From NCBI GenBank assembly GCA_964571195.1, contig CAZNAD010000007.1, positions 37,972 through 101,971 on the forward strand: a stretch of 64,000 nucleotides of DNA, in the 5' to 3' direction. Both the position numbers and the translations under genes were made by a program. Source of the stretch: PALSA-1006 sp964571195 (GTDB taxonomy: Bacteria > Pseudomonadota > Gammaproteobacteria > Burkholderiales > Gallionellaceae). A model generated the notes under the pieces. That model ran no database searches. It was not told the DNA's origin and saw only the letters and a list, made by a program, of their open reading frames with translations. The stretch's first letter is position 1. The number at the start of each line of letters is the position of its first letter. Of the stretch, positions 33,526 to 43,180 are shown piece after piece.

Positions 33526-34543
33526 TCGCGGTCGCACTGGGCATCGGCCACCAGTCGTTCAACGCCCCCAGATTGGAAAATAACTTTCCGCCGAAGTGAT
33601 AACTCAATCCCAGCAGGATACCGACGAACACCTTGCTGCTAATCCCTCCCTCGCGGCGGTGATAAGCCGCGAAAGGCAGCGCCAATAACATCATGATCAG
33701 CACCGCGAACGGATAAGCGAGCTTGTTCCACATCGCAATCTCGTAACGCCCAGTCTTCTGGCCATTATCACTCAAATGCCGGGTGTACTGATAAAGATCG
33801 CGAGCCGACATCTTCTCCGGCAAACGCAACAACACGTTCAGCAACTTCGGGTTAAGCGTCGAGCGCCAAGCCAGGCTGGCCTGATTGAATACCGTCGATC
33901 CCTGCGTATCAAAACGTGTCTGCCGCACCCCTTCCAGCATCCACTGGTCGTTGCTGACATACGCGGCACGCTGGGCGGAAGTGATCGAGCGCAGATGATA
34001 GGCCTCATCAAACTCATAGATACTGACCTCCAGCAGCGACGAGTCGGGCATGACACTCTTGACGTTGACGAAACTGCGCTCATCTTTTGCCCAGACACCG
34101 GAGCGGAACTCTTTCAGTGTCACCCCCATATTCTTGGCTTTCAGCACCACCTCTTGCGCCAATTGATAACTCGGCGGCGCAATGAATTCACCGAACACAA
34201 AACACAACACCATCAGGGGAAAACCGATCTTGGTCAGGGCGAATACCATTTGCCGCAAAGATGCGCCCGAACTGCGGTAGACCATCATTTCCGAATTGGC
34301 GGCCATCTGCACAATGGCAAAGATGGAGCCGATCAACACCGCCAAAGGAAACAACTCGTAGATATAACTGGGGATGATGAGTCCGATGTACAGCAACACA
34401 CCGCTGAGACGATAATCCCCCTGCCCCATGTCGCTCAATTCCTGGATCAGATCCATAAAGGCGAACAGCGTGACCAACACGGCAAAGACCAGTGCGATGC
34501 TGAAATAGATCTCTTTTGCCAGATATCGAGTCAGCAGCCTCAT
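33467..34543 (-). CDS. lptG: lipopolysaccharide export permease LptG
   Basis: Inner-membrane subunit of the LptB2FG transporter that extracts LPS and feeds the LptC-A-D bridge. The 358 residues start MRLLTRYLAKEIYFSIALVF and have the family pattern of three N-terminal helices, a periplasmic beta-jellyroll (about 130-260; SLLEVSIYEFDE, QWMLEGVRQTRFD) and three C-terminal helices. It overlaps lptF by four bases. Its 3' end is overlapped for 59 bases by the convergent sulfotransferase gene, which marks the edge of an inserted segment. Confidence 0.93.
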   Translation of the reverse strand: MRLLTRYLAKEIYFSIALVFAVLVTLFAFMDLIQELSDMGQGDYRLSGVLLYIGLIIPSYIYELFPLAVLIGSIFAIVQMAANSEMMVYRSSGASLRQMVFALTKIGFPLMVLCFVFGEFIAPPSYQLAQEVVLKAKNMGVTLKEFRSGVWAKDERSFVNVKSVMPDSSLLEVSIYEFDEAYHLRSITSAQRAAYVSNDQWMLEGVRQTRFDTQGSTVFNQASLAWRSTLNPKLLNVLLRLPEKMSARDLYQYTRHLSDNGQKTGRYEIAMWNKLAYPFAVLIMMLLALPFAAYHRREGGISSKVFVGILLGLSYHFGGKLFSNLGALNDWWPMPSATAISWVYLVVAFVLMWRTERR

Positions 34544-35682
34544 GGCAACAACCTCCGCCAAGAGAATACGGACAGTCGTTTATAAAACAACGCCACCAAC
34601 AATGCCAGCATCAGACTATGCACCGCCCACAGGCCGACACCGACACTAACTTTGCCTTGCCCGATCCAGGTCGTCGAAACGCCCATCATGTTGTTGTACG
34701 CCATATAGATCACTACCGCGATGATCAGATTAAGCGAACGTCCGGCACGCGGATTCACAAAGCTGAGCGGGATCGCAAGCAGCGCCAGAATCAGCGCACT
34801 GAGCGGCAGACCGATACGCCAAGCGAGCTCGGAGAGGTTCCAGCGGTTAGGATCCTGCAACAATTGCACAGTGGAGAGACTCTTATAATTCGGGCGCGAT
34901 TCTTTGACTTCCGCCGCCTCGATCCGTACAGCGTAACGCTCGAATTCGACAATCTTGAAATCGTGCCGCCCCGGCACACCTTCGTACCGTGTACCGTTCA
35001 ACATCACCAGAAAACGATCCCCGTTCGGCGCGATCTCCTGCAACCCCTCTTTGGCGACCATCGTCCCTTCCGTACTGTTCTGCACGGACTGAACGAAAAT
35101 ATTGCTCACCCGCTCATTCCCGGCATCGATATTCTCCATGAAGAACACCTGATTCGCCTCGTTCGATTCGCGGAATACCCCAGGCTTGGCCAAAGCAACC
35201 TCGTCCTTGGCATTCATCTGGCTTTTAAATTCCTCCGCCTTCTGTCTGGACCACGGTGTCAGCACAAAACTCAGTAAGGCGATGACGCATACCACTGGAA
35301 CAGTGAATCCCATCACCGGGCGTATCCAACGGGTCAGCCCTATCCCGGAAGAGAACCACACCACCATCTCGCTATCGCGATAACTCCGTGTCAGCGTCAA
35401 CAGAATGGAGAAATACAAACTGACGGAAAGCAATATCGGCAGATAGTTCAGCGCGCTGAAACCAACCAGGGCCGCCACCCCCTCGACCGCCAGCAAACCG
35501 CTCACGGAATCCCCCAGCAGCCGGATCAATTGGGTGAACACGACGATACCGAGCAGTATGGAAGACACAAACGCTCCGGTAACGAAGAATTCGCGCACCA
35601 ACGCACGATGGAAGATGCTACTCCTGATGCGGGGACGCGATGGTTTTGACTTTTGTCGGCGAGATTGCGGATAATCCGGCAT
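34540..35682 (-). CDS. lptF: lipopolysaccharide export permease LptF
   Basis: Partner of LptG in LPS export. The 380 residues include the core start SIFHRALVREFFVTGAFVSS, a periplasmic domain (about 150-280) and C-terminal helices with LSALILALLAIPLSFVNPRA. It carries about 20 extra basic residues before the usual IFxRAL start (PDYPQSRRQKSKPSRPRIRS); with no good ribosome site visible the true start is uncertain (GTG 35694 and ATG 35682 are options). Divergent from pepA with 36 bases between the starts, the usual arrangement in proteobacteria, so the two promoters overlap. Confidence 0.9.
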   Translation of the reverse strand: MPDYPQSRRQKSKPSRPRIRSSIFHRALVREFFVTGAFVSSILLGIVVFTQLIRLLGDSVSGLLAVEGVAALVGFSALNYLPILLSVSLYFSILLTLTRSYRDSEMVVWFSSGIGLTRWIRPVMGFTVPVVCVIALLSFVLTPWSRQKAEEFKSQMNAKDEVALAKPGVFRESNEANQVFFMENIDAGNERVSNIFVQSVQNSTEGTMVAKEGLQEIAPNGDRFLVMLNGTRYEGVPGRHDFKIVEFERYAVRIEAAEVKESRPNYKSLSTVQLLQDPNRWNLSELAWRIGLPLSALILALLAIPLSFVNPRAGRSLNLIIAVVIYMAYNNMMGVSTTWIGQGKVSVGVGLWAVHSLMLALLVALFYKRLSVFSWRRLLP

Positions 35683-35718
35683 AGTGCGCAGCACAGGAAA
35701 ACATAAGGGGAATGAGGG

Positions 35719-37206
35719 ATGGAATTTAGCATAAAACAGGGCAGCCCGGAAAAACTGAAGTGTGGCTGCCTCGTGATCGGTGTATTCGACGGCGGCAAAC
35801 TATCAAAAGCGGCACAGATAATCGACAAGACCTCGCAACACGCGCTCAGTGACCTCATTGCGCGCGGCGACATGGACGGCAAAACCGCAACCACCCTGCT
35901 GCTGCACAAACTGCCCGGCGTCGCCGCCGAGCGTGTGTTGCTGGTCGGGCTGGGCAAGGTCGGCGAACTCGACAGCAAAACCAGCCTGGATATCCTGCGC
36001 GCAACTTTTAGCGCAGTAGCCACCACGCCAGCCAAAGATGTGTCGCTGTATCTCACCGACGAAGGTGTCGGCAAAGATGCCGCCTGGACGCTGAAACAGG
36101 CGGTACTCACTGCCGCCGAGCAGGTGTTTCGCGCCGACGGCCTGAAGAGCAAACCCGCTAAAGCTGCAACCCTGAAAAGCGTCACCTTCGCCACGCTGGA
36201 CAAACCGGCCACCGCGCTGAAGAACACGCTGGAACAGACCGCTGCCACCACACGCGGCATGGCGCTCACCAAGACACTGGCCAACCTGCCCGGCAACATC
36301 TGCACCCCCACTTACCTCGCCGCCCAGGCGCTGGCACTGGGCAAAGCGCACAAAAGCATCAAGACCACCGTGCTGGAAGAAAAAGACATGCAGAAACTCG
36401 GCATGGGCTCTTTCCTTTCCGTCACACGCGGCAGCGAACAGCCCGCCAAACTCATCACGCTGGAATACTTAGGCGCGGCCAAGACACAGAAACCTATCGT
36501 ACTAGTCGGCAAAGGCATCACCTTCGACACTGGCGGCATCTCGCTCAAACCCGGTGCCGACATGGACGAGATGAAGTACGACATGAGCGGGGCGGCCAGT
36601 GTGCTGGGCACACTACAGGCCGTGGCCGAAATGGGTCTGAAGCTCAACGTGGTCGGCGTGATTCCGACCTGCGAGAACATGCCCAGCGGCCGCGCCACCA
36701 AACCCGGCGACATCGTCACCAGCATGTCCGGCCAGACCATCGAGATCTTGAATACCGACGCGGAAGGCCGCCTGATCCTGTGCGACGCGCTGACCTACTC
36801 AAAAAAATTCAACCCCGACACCGTGATCGACATCGCCACACTGACTGGTGCCTGCGTGATCGCATTGGGTCATGTCGCCAGCGGCCTGTTTGCCAACGAC
36901 GACAAACTCGCCAAGGAACTCATCGCGGCGGGAGAGCAGTCGCACGACCGCGTCTGGCAACTGCCACTATGGGAAGACTACCAGCCACTACTGGACAGCA
37001 ACTTCGCCGACATGCAGAACATCGGCGGGCGGGCGGGCGGCACCATCACGGCAGCCTGTTTCTTGGCACGTTTCACCAAGGACTACCGCTGGGCGCATCT
37101 AGACATCGCAGGTACCGCCAACCTCTCCGGCAAAAACAAAGGCGCAACCGGACGTCCGGTACCATTGCTCACGCAGTATCTGATCAACCGTTCGGCATCG
37201 AAGTGA
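35719..37206 (+). CDS. pepA: leucyl aminopeptidase (M17)
   Basis: Cytosolic two-metal aminopeptidase, hexameric in relatives; some PepA proteins also bind DNA. The 495 residues have the metal-site blocks VGKGITFDTGGISLKPG, MDEMKYDMSGAASVLG and the signature NTDAEGRLILCDALTYS (about 345-361), with catalytic Lys and Arg present. N-terminal domain about 1-165. The ATG follows a GA-rich GGGGAATGAGGG. The stop overlaps the holC start. Confidence 0.96.
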   Translation: MEFSIKQGSPEKLKCGCLVIGVFDGGKLSKAAQIIDKTSQHALSDLIARGDMDGKTATTLLLHKLPGVAAERVLLVGLGKVGELDSKTSLDILRATFSAVATTPAKDVSLYLTDEGVGKDAAWTLKQAVLTAAEQVFRADGLKSKPAKAATLKSVTFATLDKPATALKNTLEQTAATTRGMALTKTLANLPGNICTPTYLAAQALALGKAHKSIKTTVLEEKDMQKLGMGSFLSVTRGSEQPAKLITLEYLGAAKTQKPIVLVGKGITFDTGGISLKPGADMDEMKYDMSGAASVLGTLQAVAEMGLKLNVVGVIPTCENMPSGRATKPGDIVTSMSGQTIEILNTDAEGRLILCDALTYSKKFNPDTVIDIATLTGACVIALGHVASGLFANDDKLAKELIAAGEQSHDRVWQLPLWEDYQPLLDSNFADMQNIGGRAGGTITAACFLARFTKDYRWAHLDIAGTANLSGKNKGATGRPVPLLTQYLINRSASK

Positions 37207-37637
37207 CCAAAGTCGACTTTTATACCGGCAGCGAGGACAAGTTACGCACCGCTTGCCAACTGAGCCACAAAGCGATGCAGAACGGTATGCGCGTCTTGCT
37301 GCACACGCCGGATGATGCAACTGCCGATCAACTCGATAAACTGCTGTGGCACTATCCCGCCACGGCTTTTTTGCCGCACTGTCGCAGCCATGCGGCAGAG
37401 GCTGCCGACATGCCGGTCGTCATCGGGCGCGACGAGATTTTTCCGCACTCGGAGCTGCTCATCAGCCTGCACAGTGAATGCCTGCCGTTTTTCAGCCGCT
37501 TCGAGCGCGTCATCGAAATCATCAGCCAGGATGATGCCGATGCCAAGCAGGGACGGGATCGCTATAAGTTTTACAAGGATCGCGGTTACGAACTGCGCCA
37601 TTTCGACCTGCGCCAGAAACAGGGAGCGGCGGGATGA
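37203..37637 (+). CDS. holC: DNA polymerase III chi subunit
   Basis: Clamp-loader accessory that links SSB to the replisome. The 144 residues (GTG start overlapping the pepA stop) begin MTKVDFYTGSEDKLRTACQL and include the conserved KAMQNGMRVLLHTPD, the WHYPATAFLPH region and a C-terminal YKFYKDRGYELRHFDLR. The pepA-holC-valS order is common in beta- and gammaproteobacteria. Its stop overlaps the next open frame by four bases. Confidence 0.92.
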   Translation: MTKVDFYTGSEDKLRTACQLSHKAMQNGMRVLLHTPDDATADQLDKLLWHYPATAFLPHCRSHAAEAADMPVVIGRDEIFPHSELLISLHSECLPFFSRFERVIEIISQDDADAKQGRDRYKFYKDRGYELRHFDLRQKQGAAG

Positions 37638-38071
37638 GCGGACGCAAGGCCGACAAGCTCGATCTTGATCGCATCCCAGTACTGACCGAAGTCATCGACG
37701 GCACACCGCTCGATATCCCGGTATTGACCGAAGAAGCCCTGCTCCCTTCGACAACCACAAGCAACAGCCTGCGACCACAAACCGCCGCAACGCCCCTGCC
37801 TTCCGTCCCAGCCGGAATCACTTTGTCCGCCGCGCAGTGCGAACATTTTTCTTACGCGCTCGTTGCTCGTATCGAAGCCTGGCTGTTCCAGCGTTATGAC
37901 TCGAACACGGATGCCGACTGGCCGGAGTTGCAACGGGCATTACCGGAGCTGATCCAGGCACAATTCAGAGAATCCGCCGGCATCGCGCCATCCGCGTCCG
38001 GCATAGGTATAATCCCCGCCTCTTTCGACCAGCCCAGTACAGGCTCATCAGCCGCACCACGACCAAACAGC
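37634..38071 (+). CDS. small holC-valS linker protein, frame open into ValS
   Basis: Open frame starting MSGRKADKLDLDRIPVLTEV and continuing PLDIPVLTEEALL, then a helical part ARIEAWLFQRYDSNTDADWP. Many betaproteobacteria have here a separate protein of about 100-150 residues with the same xxxIPVLTEV start. In this window no stop codon occurs before ValS, so 146 residues run in frame into it. Residues 115-146 (IAPSASGIGIIPASFDQPST and on) look like translated intergenic DNA: they cover a TATAAT box. Most likely the stop was lost and ValS is still made from its own start, but a long 1111-residue form may be produced. Function unknown. Confidence 0.6.
38008..38013 (+). promoter_or_regulatory. 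TATAAT -10 box, likely valS promoter
   Basis: Perfect consensus hexamer preceded by AGG, 59 bases before the chosen valS ATG. The expected -35 position (about 37985-37990) reads GCGCCA, which is poor, so the promoter would be -10 driven. It lies inside the frame of the upstream small protein. Confidence 0.45.
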
Positions 38072-40969
38072 ATGGACACCAACGAACTCGCAAAAAGTTT
38101 TGAACCGAAGACCACCGAAGCCTACTGGTACGACAAATGGGAAAGTTCGGGATATTTCAAGGCCGGACTCGACCCGAACAAAACCGAATCGTTCTGCATC
38201 CAGTTGCCGCCCCCCAACGTCACCGGCACCTTGCACATGGGTCACGGCTTCAACCAGACCCTGATGGATGCACTCACACGTTATCACCGCATGCGCGGCG
38301 ACAACACACTGTGGCAGCCCGGCACCGACCATGCGGGCATCGCCACGCAGATCGTGGTGGAACGTCAGCTCGACGCACAAGGCATCTCGCGCCACGACCT
38401 GGGGCGCGAGAAGTTCATCGAGAAGGTGTGGGAGTGGAAAGAATTTTCAGGCAACACCATCACCAAACAGATGCGCCGCCTCGGCACTTCACCCGACTGG
38501 TCGCGCGAACGCTTCACCATGGACCCCAAACTGTCCAAAATCGTCACCGAGACCTTCGTGCGCCTGTTCAACGAAGGCCTGATCTATCGCGGCAAGCGAC
38601 TGGTGAATTGGGACCCCAAGCTGCACACCGCCGTATCCGACCTCGAGGTGGTACAGGAAGAGGAAGACGGCTTCATGTACCACATCCGTTATCCGCTGGC
38701 CGTAAAAGACAGTGCACACGGCTTGACTCACCTCGTCGTTGCCACCACCCGACCCGAAACCATGCTGGGCGACGTCGCGGTCATGGTGCACCCGGAAGAC
38801 GAACGCTACCGGCACCTCATCGGCAAGAAAGTGAAGTTGCCACTGTGTGGTCGCGACATCCCCATCATCGCGGATGAATATGTCGACCGGGAATTCGGCA
38901 CCGGCGTAGTGAAAGTCACTCCCGCGCACGACTTCAACGACTATGCCGTGGGGCAGCGCCACAAACTCCCGATGATCAACATCCTCACGCTGGACGGGAA
39001 GATCAAAGGCCGCAGCAATGCGACACTGGAAGTAAAGTCGGGCAGCCGCCGCGAAACGTTGAGCCTCGCTCTGGAACACCATGAAACGGTTGAAGACATC
39101 CCGGAGAAATATCACGATCTGGATCGTTTCGAAGCACGCAAACAGATCGTCGCCGATCTCAAAGAGGCCGGACTGTTCGAAAAAGAAGAGAAACACAAAC
39201 TCAAAGTGCCGCGCGGCGACCGTACCGGCGTGGTGATTGAGCCCATGCTCACCGACCAATGGTTCGTGGCGATGAGCAAACCCGGCAACAGCGGCAAGAG
39301 CATCACCGAACAGGCGCTGGAAGTGGTCGCCTCCGGCGAGATCCGCTTCCATCCCGAAAACTGGGTGAACACCTACAACCAATGGCTGAACAACATCCAG
39401 GACTGGTGCATCTCGCGCCAACTGTGGTGGGGACACCAGATCCCGGCATGGTACGGCGAAAACGGGGAAGTGTTCGTCGCCCACGACGAAGACGAAGCCC
39501 GCCAGCTTGCCGCCAAGGCGGGCTATAGCGGCAACCTCAAACGCGACGACGACGTGCTGGACACCTGGTTCTCTTCCGCGCTGTGGCCTTTCTCCACGCT
39601 GGACTGGACCCCGGACTATCCGGCCAGATCCAACCCCGCACTCGAGATGTACCTGCCTTCCTCGGTATTGGTTACCGGCTTCGACATCATCTTCTTCTGG
39701 GTGGCGCGCATGGTGATGATGACCAAACACATCACCGGCAAAATCCCGTTCAAGGACGTGTATGTGCACGGCCTGATCCGCGACGCGGAAGGACAGAAGA
39801 TGTCCAAATCCAAAGGCAACGTGCTCGACCCGATCGACCTGATCGACGGCATCGGCATCGAAGACTTGGTGAAGAAACGCACTACCGGACTGATGAACCC
39901 CAAGCAGGCGGAACAGATCGAAAAACGCACGCGCAAAGAGTTCCCGGAGGGCATCCCCGCTTTCGGTACCGATGCCTTGCGCTTCACTTTCGCCTCCCTG
40001 GCTTCACCCGGACGCGACATCAAATTCGACATGCAACGTTGCGAGGGCTACCGCAACTTCTGCAACAAGCTGTGGAACGCCACCCGCTTCGTGCTGATGA
40101 ATTGCGAAGGCAAAGATACCGGTCTGGACGAATCATTGCCGCGCGAATACTCCGCTGCCGACCAGTGGATAATCAGCCTGCTGCAAAACGCGGAAGCCGA
40201 GATGGCGACACACTTTGCGGAATACCGTTTCGACTTTGCCGCACGTACAATTTATGAACTGGTGTGGGACACCTATTGCGACTGGTACGTGGAACTGGCC
40301 AAAGTACAGATCGCCGGCGGCAACGATGCCCAGCAACGTGCCACACGCCGCACCCTGGTACGGGTACTGGAGACCATCCTGCGCCTGGCGCATCCCGTCA
40401 TCCCGTTCATCACCGAAGCGCTGTGGCAAAAGGTCGCCCCACTGGCCGGTGCACGGGGCGACACTATCATGCTGCAAACCTATCCCGCGCCCAACCCGGC
40501 GTTCATCTCCTCTGCTGCAATCGAGACCGTCACCCTGCTACAGGAAATGATCAACGCCTGTCGCAAACTGCGCAGCGAAATGAACCTCTCGCCCGCATTA
40601 CGGGTGCCTCTGATTGCGACGGGTGACACCGACACCTTGCACAGCTTCACGCCCTATTTGCAGGCGCTGGTAAAACTGAACGAAGTGCAAATCGTGGCCG
40701 AATTACCGGAAGGTGATGCCCCGGTCTCCATCGTCGGCGATTTCAAACTGATGCTGAAAGTAGAGATCGACGTGGCGGCAGAACGCGAGCGTCTGGACAA
40801 AGAGATCGCACGCCTGTCCGGCGAAATCGCCAAAGCTGAAGGCAAACTAAACAACGAGAGCTTTGTCGCCCGTGCGCCAGCCGCAGTGGTGGAGCAGGAA
40901 AAGAAACGTCTGGAAGATTTCAGTGCGACAGTTAGCCAGTTGAAAGTGCAGCGCGCCAAGCTAAGCTGA
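38072..40969 (+). CDS. valS: valine--tRNA ligase
   Basis: Class I synthetase that charges tRNA-Val and edits Thr. From the ATG giving MDTNELAKSFEPKTTEAYWY it has 965 residues, the usual length. The HIGH-type motif is PPPNVTGTLHMGHGFNQT (about 42-59), the editing domain is about 190-340 with TTRPETMLGDVAVMVHPED, and KMSKS occurs as GQKMSKSKGNVLDP (about 573-586). The anticodon-binding domain follows and a C-terminal coiled coil (AAERERLDKEIARLSGEI) ends it. The frame is open upstream for 146 codons, see the preceding entry. No Shine-Dalgarno is evident before this ATG. Confidence 0.95.
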   Translation: MDTNELAKSFEPKTTEAYWYDKWESSGYFKAGLDPNKTESFCIQLPPPNVTGTLHMGHGFNQTLMDALTRYHRMRGDNTLWQPGTDHAGIATQIVVERQLDAQGISRHDLGREKFIEKVWEWKEFSGNTITKQMRRLGTSPDWSRERFTMDPKLSKIVTETFVRLFNEGLIYRGKRLVNWDPKLHTAVSDLEVVQEEEDGFMYHIRYPLAVKDSAHGLTHLVVATTRPETMLGDVAVMVHPEDERYRHLIGKKVKLPLCGRDIPIIADEYVDREFGTGVVKVTPAHDFNDYAVGQRHKLPMINILTLDGKIKGRSNATLEVKSGSRRETLSLALEHHETVEDIPEKYHDLDRFEARKQIVADLKEAGLFEKEEKHKLKVPRGDRTGVVIEPMLTDQWFVAMSKPGNSGKSITEQALEVVASGEIRFHPENWVNTYNQWLNNIQDWCISRQLWWGHQIPAWYGENGEVFVAHDEDEARQLAAKAGYSGNLKRDDDVLDTWFSSALWPFSTLDWTPDYPARSNPALEMYLPSSVLVTGFDIIFFWVARMVMMTKHITGKIPFKDVYVHGLIRDAEGQKMSKSKGNVLDPIDLIDGIGIEDLVKKRTTGLMNPKQAEQIEKRTRKEFPEGIPAFGTDALRFTFASLASPGRDIKFDMQRCEGYRNFCNKLWNATRFVLMNCEGKDTGLDESLPREYSAADQWIISLLQNAEAEMATHFAEYRFDFAARTIYELVWDTYCDWYVELAKVQIAGGNDAQQRATRRTLVRVLETILRLAHPVIPFITEALWQKVAPLAGARGDTIMLQTYPAPNPAFISSAAIETVTLLQEMINACRKLRSEMNLSPALRVPLIATGDTDTLHSFTPYLQALVKLNEVQIVAELPEGDAPVSIVGDFKLMLKVEIDVAAERERLDKEIARLSGEIAKAEGKLNNESFVARAPAAVVEQEKKRLEDFSATVSQLKVQRAKLS

Positions 40970-41005
40970 TCCGGCACAGGGCGCTGGCTACTATCTCTTT
41001 AGCGC

Positions 41006-41248
41006 TCAGTCCGCACGGCGACGGATCAAGAAGACGAATTCGTCGCCGCACACTTCCGACGACAACAGCTCGTTACCGGTCTTGCTGCAAAAATCGAGAA
41101 AATCCTTGGGCGAACCTTTGTCCGTCGCCACGATCCGCAACACCTGACCGGCACTCATCGGAGCCAGCGATTTCTTGGCGCGCAGGATGGGCAAAGGGCA
41201 GGCCAGCTTGCGCACATCAAGTTCCGCATCGAACGCAGCACCACTCAT
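41006..41248 (-). CDS. TusA-family sulfur carrier protein
   Basis: The 80-residue protein has the TusA/SirA signature CPLPILRAKKSL, whose Cys carries persulfide sulfur in relatives. The start MSGAAFDAELDVRKLACPLP overlaps the rhodanese stop (ATGA), so rhodanese and TusA-like protein are translated together, suggesting direct sulfur transfer between them (inference). Whether the sulfur serves tRNA thiolation, cofactor synthesis or dissimilatory sulfur oxidation is open; no dsr or hdr genes are near. Confidence 0.88.
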   Translation of the reverse strand: MSGAAFDAELDVRKLACPLPILRAKKSLAPMSAGQVLRIVATDKGSPKDFLDFCSKTGNELLSSEVCGDEFVFLIRRRAD

Positions 41249-41559
41249 GCCACGATCTCTCCGCCACTCTGCGCCCAAGCAGTGATGCCGCCCTGCAAGT
41301 TATAGACCTCCGACATCCCCTGATTGGCGGCAAATGCCGCCGCCTGCGCCGAACGACCGCCCATCTGGCAATAGAACACGGTTGGCCGCTTGCCATTCAT
41401 CTCCTGCAAGCGCATCGGCAACAGGTGCAGCGGCAACTTCATCGCCCCCTTGATAAATCCGCGCGCCACTTCCGCATCTGTGCGCACATCCACCAGCACG
41501 ATATTTCCCGCCGCCAGCAAAGGCTGCAATTCAGCTACCGTTATATCTTTGTAACTCAT
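41245..41559 (-). CDS. single-domain rhodanese sulfurtransferase
   Basis: The 104-residue cytoplasmic protein (MSYKDITVAELQPLLAAGNI) has the rhodanese fold and an active-site loop CQMGGRS with catalytic Cys, and VDVRTDAEVARGFIKGA upstream. The loop has seven residues CxxxxxS rather than the six-residue loop of thiosulfate sulfurtransferases such as GlpE. It overlaps the downstream TusA-like gene. Both are convergent with valS. Confidence 0.9.
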   Translation of the reverse strand: MSYKDITVAELQPLLAAGNIVLVDVRTDAEVARGFIKGAMKLPLHLLPMRLQEMNGKRPTVFYCQMGGRSAQAAAFAANQGMSEVYNLQGGITAWAQSGGEIVA

Positions 41560-41717
41560 TTATCTACCGACTCCGCATTGAACTAAACCAACCCATCACC
41601 CCGGCTTTACCGGGGGCGGGCATTCTGCGGGTTTACGCAGCTACTGTCCAGATTTCAGCACGGCGAAATCAGGTAAAGCCCTGTTGGTCATCGTACAAAG
41701 CCGTTATCATAGCCGCC

Positions 41718-43139
41718 ATGAAAAAACTCCTGCTTCCCGCTCTCTGTTCCCTCGCGCTGACCTGCCACGCCGATGGATTGCCCGATCTGGGTGACGCCTC
41801 GCAAGAGATGATCTCCCCGCAACAGGAGCGCCAGATTGGCGAACAGACCATGTTCCAGATCCGTGCGGACAAAAGCTACCTCGATGACCCCGAGATCGCG
41901 GACTATCTCAACCAGCTCGGCGACCTGCTGGTGGTCAATAGCGGCGAGCCGGCACAGGATTTCGAATTTTTTGCCATCAACGACCAAGCCATCAATGCGT
42001 TCGCCATTCCCGGGGGCTTCGTTGGCGTCAACGCGGGACTGATCCTGCTGGCACAGAACGAGTCCGAACTGGCCTCGGTACTCGGCCATGAAATCGCGCA
42101 CGTCACCCAGCACCACTACGCGCGCATGATCTCCGGGCAGAAATACGACTCGCTCGCCGCGATGGCCGCCGTCGCGGTGGCCATCCTCGCCGCGCGCAGC
42201 AACCCACAAGCGGCCACCGCCGCCATCTACGGTGCACAAGGCGGTGCATTGCAGCGCCAACTCAATTTCACCCGCACCCACGAACTGGAGGCTGACCGCA
42301 TCGGCCTCACCACGCTGGACAGGTCGGGCTTCGACACCCGCGCCATGCCCGCCTTCTTTGAAAAGATGCAAAGGGCGACGCGCCTGCACGAAGGCAACAC
42401 GCCCACCTACCTGCGCACCCACCCCGTCACCGCAGAGCGTATCGCCGATGTGGACAACCGCGTCCAGCAACTGCCGTTCCACCTGGTACCGGACAGCCTC
42501 AATTTCCAACTGGTACGCGCCAAATTGACTGCCACGCTGAAAACGCCGGCGGAAGCGATCACCTATTTCAACTCGGCACTGGGCGAGCAGAAGTTCGGCA
42601 ACCCAGTGGCAAATCGCTACGGACTGGTAATTGCATTGTTGCGCAACAAACAGGAAAAAAAGGCAACTCAGGAATTTGTCACCCTGCAAAACCAGGCCTC
42701 CGCCAATGCCATGATCACCACGCTGGCTGGCAAGATAAAACGTTTGAACAGTCCAGGCAAAGACGTTGCCGCGTTCTACCACACCGCCACCCGCAACTTT
42801 CCTCGGCACCGCGCGCTTATTTATGACTATGCCGAAGTGCTGCTGCAAGACCGGCGTTTTGAGGAGGCGCTCAAACTGCTCAATGAACAAGTGCTCAACA
42901 ACGGCAACGATGCCCGCCTATACGAGCTGCAAGCCAAGACCTTTGCCGCGCTGGGACGCAAGCAGGAAGAACATCATGCCCTCGCCTACCATGCCATCCT
43001 GCACGGCGACCTGCGCGGCACGATCGAACAGCTGGAACTGGCGAAACAAAGCGGCACCAATTATTACGAACTCTCGACCATCGAGACTGAGCTGAAGCAA
43101 TTCAGGGAGATCGCGGCGGCACAACGGAAACGGAATTAA
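41718..43139 (+). CDS. BepA-like periplasmic M48 metalloprotease with TPR
   Basis: Zinc protease and chaperone for outer-membrane protein assembly. The 473 residues begin with a signal peptide (MKKLLLPALCSLALTCHADG), then the M48 domain (about 40-260) with the zinc motif LGHEIAHVTQHH (about 124-135), a downstream Glu in THELEADRIGL, and a C-terminal part of TPR-type helices (about 300-470). Same layout as E. coli BepA (YfgC). It stands alone and is followed by a hairpin terminator. Gene symbol withheld because several M48-TPR paralogues exist in proteobacteria. Confidence 0.9.
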   Translation: MKKLLLPALCSLALTCHADGLPDLGDASQEMISPQQERQIGEQTMFQIRADKSYLDDPEIADYLNQLGDLLVVNSGEPAQDFEFFAINDQAINAFAIPGGFVGVNAGLILLAQNESELASVLGHEIAHVTQHHYARMISGQKYDSLAAMAAVAVAILAARSNPQAATAAIYGAQGGALQRQLNFTRTHELEADRIGLTTLDRSGFDTRAMPAFFEKMQRATRLHEGNTPTYLRTHPVTAERIADVDNRVQQLPFHLVPDSLNFQLVRAKLTATLKTPAEAITYFNSALGEQKFGNPVANRYGLVIALLRNKQEKKATQEFVTLQNQASANAMITTLAGKIKRLNSPGKDVAAFYHTATRNFPRHRALIYDYAEVLLQDRRFEEALKLLNEQVLNNGNDARLYELQAKTFAALGRKQEEHHALAYHAILHGDLRGTIEQLELAKQSGTNYYELSTIETELKQFREIAAAQRKRN

Positions 43140-43160
43140 CCTTCCACGCGACTAAAGAAA

Positions 43161-43180
43161 AAGCCCCGCAGGGGCTCTAA
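43161..43180 (+). terminator. rho-independent terminator after the BepA-like gene
   Basis: AGCCCC-GCA-GGGGCT stem starting 22 bases after the stop and preceded by A-rich sequence. The downstream tract (CTAATCGTTTCT) is only moderately T-rich. The A-rich side would give a U-tract on the minus strand. Confidence 0.6.

Noticed and set aside
38489..39769. 426-codon minus-strand frame inside valS
   Set aside because: Antisense shadow of the conserved ValS catalytic and editing domains.
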